Of a stretch of DNA of 64,000 nucleotides, positions 26,139 through 35,203 are shown piece after piece (the first letter of the stretch is position 1; every line of letters starts with the position of its first letter). The position numbers were made by a program, and so were the translations under genes. Source of the DNA: Myxococcus terminator_A (lineage in GTDB: Bacteria > Myxococcota > Myxococcia > Myxococcales > Myxococcaceae); assembly GCA_049194865.1 (NCBI GenBank), contig JBLZWL010000057.1, forward strand, positions 49,056 to 113,055. Reading direction: 5' to 3'. A model generated the notes under the pieces. The model had not been told where the DNA came from, made no database searches, and saw nothing but the letters and a program-made list of their open reading frames with translations.

Positions 26139-27419
26139 TCAGCCCCGGTACCGCTCTGCCTCCCGGAAAAACTGGGTGAGCGAGTAGTCCAGGAGCGACT
26201 GGCGGGACTGCATGTATCGGCGCGCGCGAAGGAAAGGCAGCCAGACGCGCGTGCCGATACGCACCTGAGACTCTTCAAGCGTCTGCCGCGGCACCCATGT
26301 CCCACCCAACTGTCGCACCAGAACACCGCCCAGATAGGCGCCCAGGGCCGGCACGGTGTGCTCGTCGATGAGGTCGCGCTCGTACCGCTCTGGGAAGTTC
26401 TCTCTCCAGAAGTAGAAGTCGAGGTCCGTCAGGGACTCGGTGTCGCGTCGAAGATACTGGGCACATTGGTATGCAATGCCGCCACGAGTATTTCAGACAG
26501 GTCGCCGTAGTCACTGCCAACACGTTCCACGTCCGCTGGAAGGGCGGCCGGGAGCCACTCCTCTGGCACGGGCGGCCGGAAGGCATTGAGTTCGGCGATC
26601 TTCTGCTGCCGCTCGCTGATGGCGAACTCATCCGGCAGCCGCAAGAGGAGCGGAGCCAGGTCCGGGTGGAAGCGAGCTTTCACCGGAGCAAGTGAGGCAC
26701 TGCGCACTCGCAAGGTGCGCAGCACCGTGTCGAAGTCGAGGTCCGGCCGCAGGTGGACATGGGCACGGGCCTGCGCCACGCGCGCCTCGTCACTGGCGAA
26801 GTCGGCGGCGGTGGACCGCAGCACCAACAGGACGGAGCCGTTGGGAAGTTCTTCCACGAGGTGCGCAGGAGTCGAGAGCATCCGCTCGCGGCCCACGGTC
26901 TCCACCAACTTCGGACCGAAGACATTGAGCCAGAACAACTCATAGACCTTGTCGATCTCGTCTCGCTGCGCGGTTTCATCGTCGCGTCCAAAGTTCGGAT
27001 AATCCGCGAGCTGACGATCAGCAGCGCTGTGGGCGGCCGCGTACGTCGTTGGATATCGAGACACCCAAGCGCGAGCCATTTCGACAAACCTGCGGCAATG
27101 CCCTTCCCCCAGGAAGAATGACAGCGGCTGCACAGTGAGGCCTACACTCAGGCGGGGCCGACGTTGCGTAACCCCGAGATTGAGCGTCAGCGACACGGCA
27201 GGATGTTCCGGGCGATGCAATCCAATAACTGAACCATATTCACTGCGGCGCTCTTCCAACGCCTTCCACACGGCACTGCGAGAGTATTTTCGCTGTCGCG
27301 TGCTCGTGACAACACTCGGCATCCAGTCGCCCGCGTGCTCCTCAAGGGCATCAAGGAATGGCGCAAGTTCGCGCGCTACCTCAGACTGCTGATCGAATGC
27401 CCCGTCAAAGGAGAGTCAT
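26139..27419 (-). pseudogene. Frameshifted gene, probably an immunity-type protein of about 425 residues
   Basis: Two in-phase coding pieces are joined by breaks. From an ATG at 27419 the natural reading MTL is cut by TGA after two codons, while the next frame reads on smoothly (FDGAFDQQSEVARELAPFLD) with no start codon until 27322. Near 26480 the long frame ends 50 bases later, but a one-base shift restores a sensible chain (AYQCAQYLRRDTESLTDLD, then LVRQLGGTWVPRQTLEE) down to 26139. So there is one extra base near 27410 and one missing near 26480, as in a decayed gene or two sequencing errors. The function is not recognised; the neighbours suggest toxin immunity. Confidence 0.6.
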
Positions 27420-27459
27420 AGACTGTCCTCTGCGTTCAGATCATGAAGCGTCAGCAGTT

Positions 27460-27616
27460 TCATTGGATCAGCACCTCCACGCCGTTGATCTCCTCCCTGG
27501 CCGTGCGCATCACATTCCTCAACACGTCCAGACCTCTTGGTTCGCAGCTCGGTCCGACACGCCGTCGGACCCATTCGAATGCCTGCAATCGCAAGGGCCG
27601 CAGACCCGCGTCGATC
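27460..27616 (-). pseudogene. Possible gene remnant of about 52 codons
   Basis: After the DUF4375 stop, one frame with G/C-biased third positions reads EIDAGLRPLRLQAFEWVRRR and ends GLDVLRNVMRTAREEINGVE plus a few residues at 27460. It has no start codon of its own. It may be the C-terminal end of a lost toxin or immunity gene. This is weak evidence. Confidence 0.3.
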
Positions 27617-28081
27617 TCAGTCTTGAAAGAACTCTGACACGTGCGCGTCGATGTAGCGCAGGTAGAAAGCCTCCAGCTTCTCTTCGCCATAGAGGCGGTC
27701 GCTCAGTGGGTCGATATGCTCGTCGAGCCACGCTCGCGAACGTGCATCAATGATCCGTCGGCGTTCCTCTTGAGTCCCCGGCGGGCTGAGACCGAAGAGT
27801 GCGTGCAACCCCGCCCTCACCACCGTGGAGTGCTCGGCTGCTCCAAGTTCATCAAAGCTCTTCAAGATGAACTCCACCGCGGATGGGCCGAAGTTGTAGA
27901 GGGCCTGGTCCAACCCGCCGTTCCCGATGTCCCGGATGAAGAACGTCGTGAGGGCAATCACCTGCTGACCATGCGTCCCGGCTTTCGCTTCATGGTCCCA
28001 TGCAGGCTCCATGAGCCGCCACAGGCGATCTCCCACAGGAAGCCCCTCGACACTCTCTCGCCGCAATCTCGTGTCACGCAT
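27617..28081 (-). CDS. DUF4375 / DMP19-family protein (probable immunity protein)
   Basis: A 154-residue protein; the ATG at 28081 has AGAGGA 7 bases upstream. The family signature is clear: TTFFIRDIGNGGLDQALYNFGPSAVEFI, an IGNGG turn flanked by helices, followed by LHALFGLSPPGTQEE. DUF4375 (DMP19) domains occur as inhibitors, and DMP19 itself is a DNA mimic. They are common among immunity proteins of polymorphic toxin loci. Codon use is less G/C-biased than in the surrounding genome, which fits horizontal gain. It lies 12 bases after the zinc-ribbon gene. Confidence 0.78.
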   Translation of the reverse strand: MRDTRLRRESVEGLPVGDRLWRLMEPAWDHEAKAGTHGQQVIALTTFFIRDIGNGGLDQALYNFGPSAVEFILKSFDELGAAEHSTVVRAGLHALFGLSPPGTQEERRRIIDARSRAWLDEHIDPLSDRLYGEEKLEAFYLRYIDAHVSEFFQD

Positions 28082-28093
28082 CGGCAATTCCTC

Positions 28094-28639
28094 TCACAGC
28101 TTTCCGCGAACCACGACGGTCCGGTGGCCCAACTGATCAGTCAGCTCTCGGATGAAGCGCTCTGACAGAGAGGGCCAATTCCAGAACTTGAACCCCAGAT
28201 TCCCGAAGCCCCACGGGTACTCGCCCGTCCAATCCACGAGTCGATCAGGCTTCCCACAGGCAGGGCATTCGAACTCAGCGCTGTCGTTTCCACTGTACCA
28301 ATCGTCAACCGCGTCCGACCAACCATCCTCGGGTTCGACTTGCGCTCCACACGAGCGGCACGTCAATTCACCGCCGATGGTATAGAAGACGGTTCGTCCT
28401 ACTTCTATCTGGAGACCGTTCGTCTGGAGGCTCCAACTCCAAGCCTCTTCGTCAGGGTTCTCCACTGCAACGGTGCGCCCAAGCCCCGGTCGGTGCCCTG
28501 CATTCCCCAGCGCACAGTCCGTCAATTCCGGTTCAATGATGCGCCGCGCGCAAAGCCAGTCTCGAACCCGCGCGGCGAGACGAGGAGCCTCCTCCTCGGA
28601 CACGTCCTTATCCACAATGATCTGAAAAGAGTCACCCAT
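28094..28639 (-). CDS. Zinc-ribbon protein of unknown function (immunity-island neighbour)
   Basis: A 181-residue protein starting at an ATG at 28639. A split zinc ribbon is visible: LTCRSCGAQV and, about 30 residues later, FECPACGKPDR, giving four cysteines. The remainder includes VGRTVFYTIGG before the ribbon and a helical end (LSERFIRELTDQLGHRTVVV). Similar proteins are often found next to DUF4375 and other immunity genes, which is the main clue to function here. Codon use is AT-richer than in neighbouring regions. Confidence 0.65.
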   Translation of the reverse strand: MGDSFQIIVDKDVSEEEAPRLAARVRDWLCARRIIEPELTDCALGNAGHRPGLGRTVAVENPDEEAWSWSLQTNGLQIEVGRTVFYTIGGELTCRSCGAQVEPEDGWSDAVDDWYSGNDSAEFECPACGKPDRLVDWTGEYPWGFGNLGFKFWNWPSLSERFIRELTDQLGHRTVVVRGKL

Positions 28640-28787
28640 GCGGCGCAACCTATCCGCACAGTCGACACGCAGGCAACCTTTCAGGTTGGAGATACTGAAC
28701 CCTACTGATCAGCAGGCCGAGAGCAGCACTCCTCGGTCTCGAGGACACCTCCCTCGGCCCCTGTTCCTTCAACTCACCCGCGCTCGA

Positions 28788-29795
28788 CTACGGCGCGGGA
28801 GTCGAAACCACGCACAGGAAATACGAGCCGGAGCGGGTCCCACCCTTGGGGTCGCGCGCCGTCATCGTGATGCTGCAGTTGTTGCAGGCGCCAGCGGGAA
28901 CCGCGGACGGCGTGAAGTTCGACGTCTGGCTCGTGGGCGAGGAGAACGTCCCCGCGCAAGACGACGTCCACTGATAGAACACCGTCCCGAGGTCCGGGTC
29001 ATGCACATTGGCGCTCACCGCCGTGCTCTGGCCCAGCACCACCCGGCCCTCGCTCGCGGTCACCAGGAGGATGAGCGGCGGCGCGTTGAAGCTCACGGAA
29101 ATCGTGGCGCTGCCGCCCACTTCCAGTTCCTCCGTGACTTCCACCGTCACGCGCGCCCGGCTGATGCCGTTGCGCTGATCCCGCACCGTCAACGTGAGGG
29201 TGACGGTCTGCGCGGACGAGGGCGCCGTCCACGTGGGGTTCGCGATGGTCGCGCTGCTCAGCGTCCCCGCGGAAGCCGTCCAGGCGTACGCCAGCAAGTC
29301 GGCCGGCACCGGGTCATGCGCCGTCGCTCCCAGGGTGAGCTGCCCACCGGCCTCCACCGTCGTGCCCGACACCGTCACCGAGTCGATGATGGGCGCGTCG
29401 TTGTTCGTGTACTGGGGCAGCGACACGTCATGGAGCGTGACCGCCACGAGCGCCGTCTCCCCTTCGACGATGGTGACCTCCGTCGCCTCGCCCCGGTACA
29501 GGAGCGAGCTGCCGCCATAGGCGGAGACCACGATGACCCGGTTCGTCCCAGCCGGGATGCCGGCGATGGTGCCGCCCCAGGTGCTGCCCGTCTTCACCAG
29601 GTCCTGCTGGATGTCGGTGATGCCCAGGCCGGAAACGACAACCTGGATGCGCGTGACGCTGGACTCGCTCGCCGCGAACTCCTGGTCCCCGATGACCATC
29701 TGTACCGCGCCCGAACCCGAGGGTAATCCCTCACCACAGCCGGCAACGAGCGCCAGCATCAACCCGACCACGGAAAGACGACTCAAACCACGCAT
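28788..29795 (-). CDS. Lipoprotein with tandem PKD/Ig-like domains
   Basis: A 335-residue protein with lipoprotein signal LSVVGLMLALVAGC (Cys20). Residues about 30-125 resemble a carboxypeptidase-regulatory-like or similar beta domain (RIQVVVSGLGITDIQ, NRVIVVSAYGG). Two Ig/PKD-like domains follow: APIIDSVTVSGTTVEAGGQL to VTLTLTVRDQRNG, and PPLILLVTASEGRVVLGQST to ITMTARDPKGG, with a likely disulfide. It is probably a surface-displayed adhesive or structural protein; no enzyme motif is seen. Confidence 0.8.
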   Translation of the reverse strand: MRGLSRLSVVGLMLALVAGCGEGLPSGSGAVQMVIGDQEFAASESSVTRIQVVVSGLGITDIQQDLVKTGSTWGGTIAGIPAGTNRVIVVSAYGGSSLLYRGEATEVTIVEGETALVAVTLHDVSLPQYTNNDAPIIDSVTVSGTTVEAGGQLTLGATAHDPVPADLLAYAWTASAGTLSSATIANPTWTAPSSAQTVTLTLTVRDQRNGISRARVTVEVTEELEVGGSATISVSFNAPPLILLVTASEGRVVLGQSTAVSANVHDPDLGTVFYQWTSSCAGTFSSPTSQTSNFTPSAVPAGACNNCSITMTARDPKGGTRSGSYFLCVVSTPAP

Positions 29796-30131
29796 GGATG
29801 TTCCCTTCTCGCGCGCGAGCGGAGATTCGCTGATGTGGCGCGAGAACTTCGAAGCCCATCAAATACAAGACATCTTAGACATCCAACTGGGGCAGGTTCG
29901 ACACCTGACCGCGAGGTTTGCAGCCCTCACGTGACTCGCAAAGGCGAGTCTCCCGAGACGTCGGGCGGGTCATTCCGGATGCCCCCACGCCTCGGTTGTC
30001 GCGCGATGATGTTTCACGAACCCGACAACCCGCCTCGAAAACACCGAGTGGGCATACATACAGGGAGTGCGCCGACACCCACCCCCGTGCTAGAGACGCC
30101 GGCCGAACCATCCACCTGGGAGTCTCTCTCC
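29796..30131. promoter_or_regulatory. Divergent intergenic region with two inverted repeats
   Basis: 336 bases between divergent genes. GACTCGC/GCGAGTC (29933-29950, 4-base loop) and a spaced pair GGTTGTCG (29994-30001) with CGACAACC (30023-30030) are present. Because it is upstream of both genes these are more likely protein-binding sites or leader hairpins than terminators. No coding sequence is supported. Confidence 0.4.
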
Positions 30132-30653
30132 ATGACCTCGGCCCTCCGAAAAGTCCTCGCCCTCGCCCTGTTCTTCGCATCCACCTCCGCCGTCGCCATC
30201 GAGCAGTGGGCGGACGGGCGCGCGGTGCTGCACGCGTGTGTCTACGCCCACTCCTATGAGGCCGAGGTCCGGATGTCGTACCGGAACTACACGCTGCCCT
30301 GGGGCACGTCCGTGTCTCTCATCCACGGCTGGGGCGGGGTCGACAACAGCGTCGCCATCGAGTGGGACAACTCGCAGACGGTGGACGCTCCCGCGTCCGC
30401 GCCGTGGACGTGGACCGTGACGGTCCGGAGCATCGTCTCCACCCGCACCGGGACCAAGCGGTACGAGCACTTCGACTACGTCTGGAAGGTCGTCCTCCCG
30501 AACGGCACCACGTTCTACGAGAAGGGCAACGGCTCCACCTACGGCTACTACTCGGCCAACTTGAACGACATCACCAACCGCCCCTGCACGTCGGACGGTA
30601 GCTTCATCGGCTCTCCGTTCGCGCTGGGCATCACCTCCATCGAGAAGTGGTAG
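30132..30653 (+). CDS. Secreted protein of unknown function
   Basis: A 173-residue protein. The ATG at 30132 gives a Sec signal (KVLALALFFASTSAVA, cleavage after residue about 22). The mature part is rich in aromatic and beta residues: AYEAEVRMSYRNYT-like strands, SLIHGWGGVDNSVAIEWDN and HFDYVWKVVLPNGTTFYEKG. It ends PFALGITSIEKW. No domain is recognised. The next gene begins 7 bases before its stop, so the two are translationally coupled and probably work together at the envelope. Confidence 0.75.
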   Translation: MTSALRKVLALALFFASTSAVAIEQWADGRAVLHACVYAHSYEAEVRMSYRNYTLPWGTSVSLIHGWGGVDNSVAIEWDNSQTVDAPASAPWTWTVTVRSIVSTRTGTKRYEHFDYVWKVVLPNGTTFYEKGNGSTYGYYSANLNDITNRPCTSDGSFIGSPFALGITSIEKW

Positions 30654-31858
30654 TCCGCCCCTCCTCGGCGAAGCACCTCCGGGCACGGCTGCTCCTCTGG
30701 GCGGCCGTGCTCGGCTGCACGTCCAGGGCCCCGCCCTACTCGCTGGATTGCGCGTTGCCGGCGGGTGACTCCTCGACGACGTGCGCCCACCTCGTCGAGC
30801 ACCAGCAGGTCACCCGGCTCGAGCTCACGGGGGCGCGGGAGCTGGTGCTCACCGCCCTGTCGGCGACGCGCACCGCCACGCACCTGGTGGTGGATGCGAC
30901 GCTCCAGGGTGGCTTTCGCAGCCCCGTCGACCAGAACCTCTACCTCTTCCTGGGCGAGCCCATCGACAACGCCCCCACGACGTATTCGCTGACGGCGGAC
31001 CCGCAGTACGCCGCGGACCTGGGCTACCCGGTGCGCACCACTTTGGAGCTGCCCCACCGCCTGGACCTACGCGTCGGGCTGATGGCGCCGCTCACCCAGG
31101 GCTACACGCCCCAGGTCTACGTCCGCGACACCGTCCGCGCGGACGCGGTGGGCCCCGACACAGGCGTGCTCGTCCGGGTCGACGGTGCCCGCGTCCACGT
31201 GGAGGTGCCCCTGGAGCGCTACTACGCCCTCAAGGGCGTCCCGGTGCCCTCGGCCCTGTCCGTCACCCTCGCCACCGCCCGCGACTACGTGGGCTTCGTG
31301 GACCACCTCACTGTCCTCTCCGTGGCCACCGGTGACACGCGCCCCGCCGCGCCTCGCGCCGCCGAGCCCGTGCTCTACCCTTCGCTCAACGCGCGCTCCC
31401 ACCGTTTCAAGACCGTGACATTGCGCCGGGACGACGCCGTCACCACCGTCGAGCTGGAAATGGCAGCCCCCATCACCGACTGGGCCCAGACGAACCTCCA
31501 GTTCTTCTTCATCCCCCTGCCGCCCAGCACGCCACGCCAGGTCCTCCAGGACGCCGCGCACGCGGTGGACCTGCCCTATGCCTGGTCCTGGTATTGCGCC
31601 GTGTACTCGCCCCGTCGCGTCTTCTGCCGCTCCTCTGGAGGGCTCGATTTCTCCTACGACACGGCCTACGCCGAGCGCACCGAGCTGCCCGCGCTCACAG
31701 GCGTCCGCTTCCGCGAGACAGCCCCGGGCAGGTACATCTTGGAGTCACCCAACGGCTCCGTGGGCGCGGGTCCCGAGGGCTTCGCCGTGATGCTCGCGGC
31801 GGGACGCGATGGCTTCGCCCCCACCGCCTTCTACGGCAAGCCTCCGCCCGCGAAATGA
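30647..31858 (+). CDS. Lipoprotein of unknown function, coupled to the secreted protein
   Basis: A 403-residue protein. A GTG at 30647 overlaps the previous stop by 7 bases. The signal segment is ARLLLWAAVLGC (Cys24). The mature protein looks all-beta, with two similar sections: LVVDATLQGGFRSPVDQNLYLFL and TVELEMAAPITDWAQTNLQFFFI. This hints at tandem beta-sandwich domains of about 170 residues. No catalytic motif is seen. Confidence 0.75.
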   Translation: MVVRPSSAKHLRARLLLWAAVLGCTSRAPPYSLDCALPAGDSSTTCAHLVEHQQVTRLELTGARELVLTALSATRTATHLVVDATLQGGFRSPVDQNLYLFLGEPIDNAPTTYSLTADPQYAADLGYPVRTTLELPHRLDLRVGLMAPLTQGYTPQVYVRDTVRADAVGPDTGVLVRVDGARVHVEVPLERYYALKGVPVPSALSVTLATARDYVGFVDHLTVLSVATGDTRPAAPRAAEPVLYPSLNARSHRFKTVTLRRDDAVTTVELEMAAPITDWAQTNLQFFFIPLPPSTPRQVLQDAAHAVDLPYAWSWYCAVYSPRRVFCRSSGGLDFSYDTAYAERTELPALTGVRFRETAPGRYILESPNGSVGAGPEGFAVMLAAGRDGFAPTAFYGKPPPAK

Positions 31859-31894
31859 CAGACATTCTCACGGACTGAGTCCCCAGCCATGCCC

Positions 31895-32009
31895 CGAAAT
31901 TCAAGTACTGACGGAATTCTTCCGATTTGGAGAATTTCACTTGTACCCGGAGTGCGCCCGCATGACAATGGCAGTCCCCCCGCTGGAGGTCTGGTCATGC
32001 TCGACATGA
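31895..32009 (+). pseudogene. Possible remnant of a winged-helix regulator N-terminus
   Basis: One frame reads EIQVLTEFFRFGEFHLYPEC and stops at 32009. FRFGxFxLxP is how many OmpR/CadC-type winged-helix domains begin. There is no convincing start or continuation, so this is at best a fragment, and it could be chance. Confidence 0.2.
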
Positions 32010-32061
32010 TGTCTTGCACGTGTCTCGTGCTGTCGACACGGCTCGCCGGAAACCTCGCCCC

Positions 32062-32682
32062 ATGAAAACACCCGTCGGCAATCCCTGGCGTTTGTTCCTC
32101 GTGACACTCCTGAGCCTGGGGCTGGGCTTCCTCACGCCCGCCTGCGCTGGCTCGGAGGTCGAAGAGCCCGAGTCGTGGACGCAGCAGGACGACTCGGCGC
32201 TGCCCGACGTCACCCCACAGGAGGCCGGGTTCTCGCTCCATAACTGTCCGGCCGGACAAGAGTGGGACCCCATCTTCGGCTGTCAAATCATGTGGGGAGA
32301 GCCCTGTTTCTACACCCGGGGCCCCGAATACATGGGCACCGAGCCTCACTGCTTCAAGGTTCCTGCTCCGCAGAACCCGACGCACGGCCAGCAGTGTTCG
32401 TCGACGCGTGGCTCGGGCTGGTGCGGCACGGAGCCCAACTGCACCACGTGTCCGAAACCCTGCTCCTCCACCCGTGGCGCCCAGTGGTGCGGCTACGAGC
32501 CCAACTGCTCGCTGTGCCCGGTGACGTGCGCCTCGACGCGCGGCCCGCAGTGGTGCGGAGATGAGCCCAGTTGCTACCTGTGTCCCGTCTACTGCTCATC
32601 GACGCGAGGCTCGGGTTGGTGCGGCAACGAGCCGAACTGCTACACGTGCACCAACGGCGGCGGAACCTCCGAGGGAGGTTGA
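32062..32682 (+). CDS. Cys-rich tandem-repeat exported protein
   Basis: A 206-residue protein. The ATG at 32062 begins a signal with LVTLLSLGLGFLTPAC, so it is probably a lipoprotein (Cys29). After an acidic linker (VEEPESWTQQDDSA) and a region with its own cysteines (HNCPAGQEWDPIFGC), four copies of CxSTRGxxWCGxEPxCxxC follow at about 22-residue spacing (residues about 112-198), each with four cysteines. The strict spacing suggests either small disulfide-knotted modules or metal binding. I do not recognise the family. The tail is NGGGTSEGG. It lies 78 bases before a large membrane protein. Confidence 0.78.
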   Translation: MKTPVGNPWRLFLVTLLSLGLGFLTPACAGSEVEEPESWTQQDDSALPDVTPQEAGFSLHNCPAGQEWDPIFGCQIMWGEPCFYTRGPEYMGTEPHCFKVPAPQNPTHGQQCSSTRGSGWCGTEPNCTTCPKPCSSTRGAQWCGYEPNCSLCPVTCASTRGPQWCGDEPSCYLCPVYCSSTRGSGWCGNEPNCYTCTNGGGTSEGG

Positions 32683-32759
32683 GCCCCGACGTCCACGAGC
32701 GAGCGGCACCGCGACGCCGGTGCCCGCTCCTCGGCTGACCTCCGACGTCGCGTCCCTTC

Positions 32760-34874
32760 ATGAAGCAGTCACTCACCTCGCGCACCGCCCTCTTCGCCGC
32801 GCTCGCCCTGGCGGCGCTGTACGGGGCGGTGCTCATCGTCACCCGGCTGGATGTCTTCAGCATCGACGTCGCCGGGCACCTCGCCAGTGGCATGGCGGTG
32901 CGCCGAGGGTACTTCCACCAGTTCAACGACAGCGCATTCCTCGGCTACGTCCAGAACCTCTTCTATCCACCGCTCGAGGACCTGCTGCTGGGGGCGCTGC
33001 TCTGGCTTCCCCTGGAGCCCGTCACCACCTTCAAGCTGTTCCTGTCGCTGCTGGTGGCGGGCTACTTCGCGGGCATCGGCGCCGTGGCGCTCCGCTTCGA
33101 GCGACCCGCGGTCCGCTGGCTCTTCGTCCTCGTCTCGGTGCTGATGTTCTACACGCACAAGGCGGAGGGCTTCGCGCAGGGGCTCTGCTTCCTGGACCTG
33201 TTCCGGGTGGGCATCACCAGTCAGTTCCTCGGCGCGGTGTTCTTCTTCGCGGTGACCGCCGAGCTGTACGGCACGCCGCGTCCGCTCCGCCTCGCGGTGC
33301 TCCTGGCCGGGGTGGTCCTATCACACCTCATCATGGGCCTGGCCGCGGGCGTGCTCGTGCTGCTGTCGCTGCCTCGGCTCATCAAGGTGCCTCGGCTCGT
33401 GGGCGCGCTGGTGCTCGGCGCGGGACTGAGCGCGTTCTTCTGGCTGCCGTTCCTCACCTGGCGGGGGTTGATGGTCAGCAACCGCGTCATGGTGGAGCAG
33501 ACGGGCTGGAGCGTCGCGCTCGCGTGTCTGCCCGTGGCGCTGTTCGGCTGGACGCGCGGGATGCGCCTGCTCGCGGCCGGCACCGTGACGCTGCTCGTGC
33601 CGTCCATCTTCGCGCGAGTCTTCGAGGACGCCGCGTGGCTGCCCTCGCTGCACTACTACCGCTTCGACATCTGCGGCCTCGTGCTGGTCCCCGCCATGGT
33701 GGCCTCGGTGCTGGACGCCCTGCCCTCGACACCGCTGTGGAGGACCCGTTTCGTGCGCGGCGCCGCGCTCGTGGCCCTCGCGCTCGTGACGTGGCTCTTT
33801 CCCCTGCGCTCGGGCCTCACGCTCCCGGACAAGCTCGCGCACGGGACTCGCTTCGAGCGGGAGGCCGCGCCCGCTCCGGATGAGCGCTTCGGACGCCACT
33901 TCGTCCTGGAGTACCGACGGGCCTTCGACTTCGCGGTGGAGAGCTACCTCGGTGCCATGGACGAGGAGTTCCGAGGCCCCAAGGGCCTCTTCTGGGAGAG
34001 CAACACCGCCAACCACCTGGTCAGCTCGTACATGGCCACGCTCGTGGGGCGGCCGGTCATCCTGGACCACTTCTACTTCGGCAGCTTCACGTGTCCCTTC
34101 CAGCAGTGCGTGCTGGACCAGTTCCTCGCGGACTTCAACGTCACCCGCTTCTCGGTGGACACGCGGGTGCTGGCCGCGCGCCCCGTGGAGCCGGGCACGC
34201 CGCTGGAGGCCATCACCGCCCGCGCCGCGTGCTACTCGCGGACGCTCGAGCTGGGAGGAACCTCGCGCTTCCGGCTGGTGCCCGAGCCCTCCTTCACGGT
34301 GAATGGCTCGCCCTTCCGCACCCTGCGAGTCGAGCCGCGAGACGACATCCCCGGCGGCCCCGCCCTCAACTCCGCCGTGGAGCTCTTTCCTCCGTCGGAG
34401 CTGATGCCCTTCGAGCGCGAGGCGCGCTTCTTCTACAACTCGTACTTCCACCCCATCGGCCCCGCCTGCGAGGCGCGCATCCACCTGCGGCAGACCCTGG
34501 TGGAAGACGCGGAGTGGCGGCCACTGCACGAGGCGCTCGCCCGCGCGGGCTCCTCGGTGAACCTGCCACCCGAGCCCGCCTCACTGCACAAGGAACACCC
34601 AGGGCGCTATCGCGTGGAGCTGCCCCAGGGCGGCCCGCGACTCTTCAAGGTGAAGCTCGCGTGGTTTCCCGGCATGCGGCTGGTGGATGCGCGAGGTGAG
34701 GAGCAGCCCCTGTTCCGCGCCTACCCGCACCTGCTCGGCCTGGGAGAAGGACTGCTCTGGCTGGAGTACCGGCGTCCGCCCATCCTCTGGGTGGGGTACG
34801 TCCTCAGCGCCCTGTCCTGGACGCTGCTCGCGGGCCTGGCGCTCGCGGCGAGGCGGAAATCCAGCCCCCACTGA
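32760..34874 (+). CDS. Large polytopic membrane protein, GT-C glycosyltransferase-like
   Basis: A 704-residue protein. The first ~370 residues contain about 9-10 hydrophobic helices. The first loop has FSIDVAGHLASG, an acidic residue where GT-C glycosyltransferases place a catalytic Asp. The remaining ~300 residues are a soluble, probably periplasmic, domain (GPKGLFWESNTANHLVSSYM, SFTCPFQQCVLDQFLADFN), and a final helix (PPILWVGYVLSALSWTLLAG) closes the chain. The layout fits lipid-linked-sugar transferases or the 6-PTPS-related membrane family. The substrate is unknown. Confidence 0.72.
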   Translation: MKQSLTSRTALFAALALAALYGAVLIVTRLDVFSIDVAGHLASGMAVRRGYFHQFNDSAFLGYVQNLFYPPLEDLLLGALLWLPLEPVTTFKLFLSLLVAGYFAGIGAVALRFERPAVRWLFVLVSVLMFYTHKAEGFAQGLCFLDLFRVGITSQFLGAVFFFAVTAELYGTPRPLRLAVLLAGVVLSHLIMGLAAGVLVLLSLPRLIKVPRLVGALVLGAGLSAFFWLPFLTWRGLMVSNRVMVEQTGWSVALACLPVALFGWTRGMRLLAAGTVTLLVPSIFARVFEDAAWLPSLHYYRFDICGLVLVPAMVASVLDALPSTPLWRTRFVRGAALVALALVTWLFPLRSGLTLPDKLAHGTRFEREAAPAPDERFGRHFVLEYRRAFDFAVESYLGAMDEEFRGPKGLFWESNTANHLVSSYMATLVGRPVILDHFYFGSFTCPFQQCVLDQFLADFNVTRFSVDTRVLAARPVEPGTPLEAITARAACYSRTLELGGTSRFRLVPEPSFTVNGSPFRTLRVEPRDDIPGGPALNSAVELFPPSELMPFEREARFFYNSYFHPIGPACEARIHLRQTLVEDAEWRPLHEALARAGSSVNLPPEPASLHKEHPGRYRVELPQGGPRLFKVKLAWFPGMRLVDARGEEQPLFRAYPHLLGLGEGLLWLEYRRPPILWVGYVLSALSWTLLAGLALAARRKSSPH

Positions 34875-34978
34875 GCCGCTCCGTCCCACCCCTCCCCACA
34901 GCCCCGGAGTCCAGGCTCTTTCAGGTTTTCCTGGGACGGCACGTCAGACCCCCACTCCATAGTTCCAGGAGGAGGGAG

Positions 34979-35128
34979 ATGGTGACGGCTCAAGCGTTGT
35001 TGGTGTTCGTTCCGGTGGTGCTCGCGCTCGTGGCGGCGGCGGCCATCCGGCGTCCGCGGCGGAGGACGCGTCGAATCAAGGTTCGCGAAGGGTACCCGCC
35101 GTACCCTTCGCCTCAAGTGACTGGGTGA
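34979..35128 (+). CDS. Small single-pass membrane protein (49 residues)
   Basis: The ATG at 34979 has an ideal AGGAGG at 34967-34972. The product has a hydrophobic helix (AQALLVFVPVVLALVAAAAI, residues 4-23) followed directly by an Arg/Lys-rich stretch (RRPRRRTRRIK) and a Tyr/Pro tail (GYPPYPSPQ). The charge pattern predicts the C-terminus inside the cell. No family is known. It lies 104 bases after the GT-C-like gene. Confidence 0.62.
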   Translation: MVTAQALLVFVPVVLALVAAAAIRRPRRRTRRIKVREGYPPYPSPQVTG

Positions 35129-35156
35129 GCCGGGGCTCGAACTGACACCCCGGCTC
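35127..35156 (+). terminator. Hairpin at the end of the small membrane-protein gene
   Basis: GAGCCGGGG / CCCCGGCTC is a perfect 9-base stem with a 12-base loop. It starts at the stop codon and is not followed by a T tract. Confidence 0.45.
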
Positions 35157-35203
35157 GACCCGGACGAGCCCCTCCCCCGAGGTCGCTCGTCCCTTTCGTC
35201 AAT

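Noticed and set aside
29933..29950. GACTCGC/GCGAGTC hairpin as a terminator
   Set aside because: It lies upstream of both flanking genes, so there is no transcript end to mark.
31889..32065. A 58-codon frame overlapping the Cys-repeat gene start by ATGA
   Set aside because: Codon third positions are unbiased and no ribosome site precedes it.
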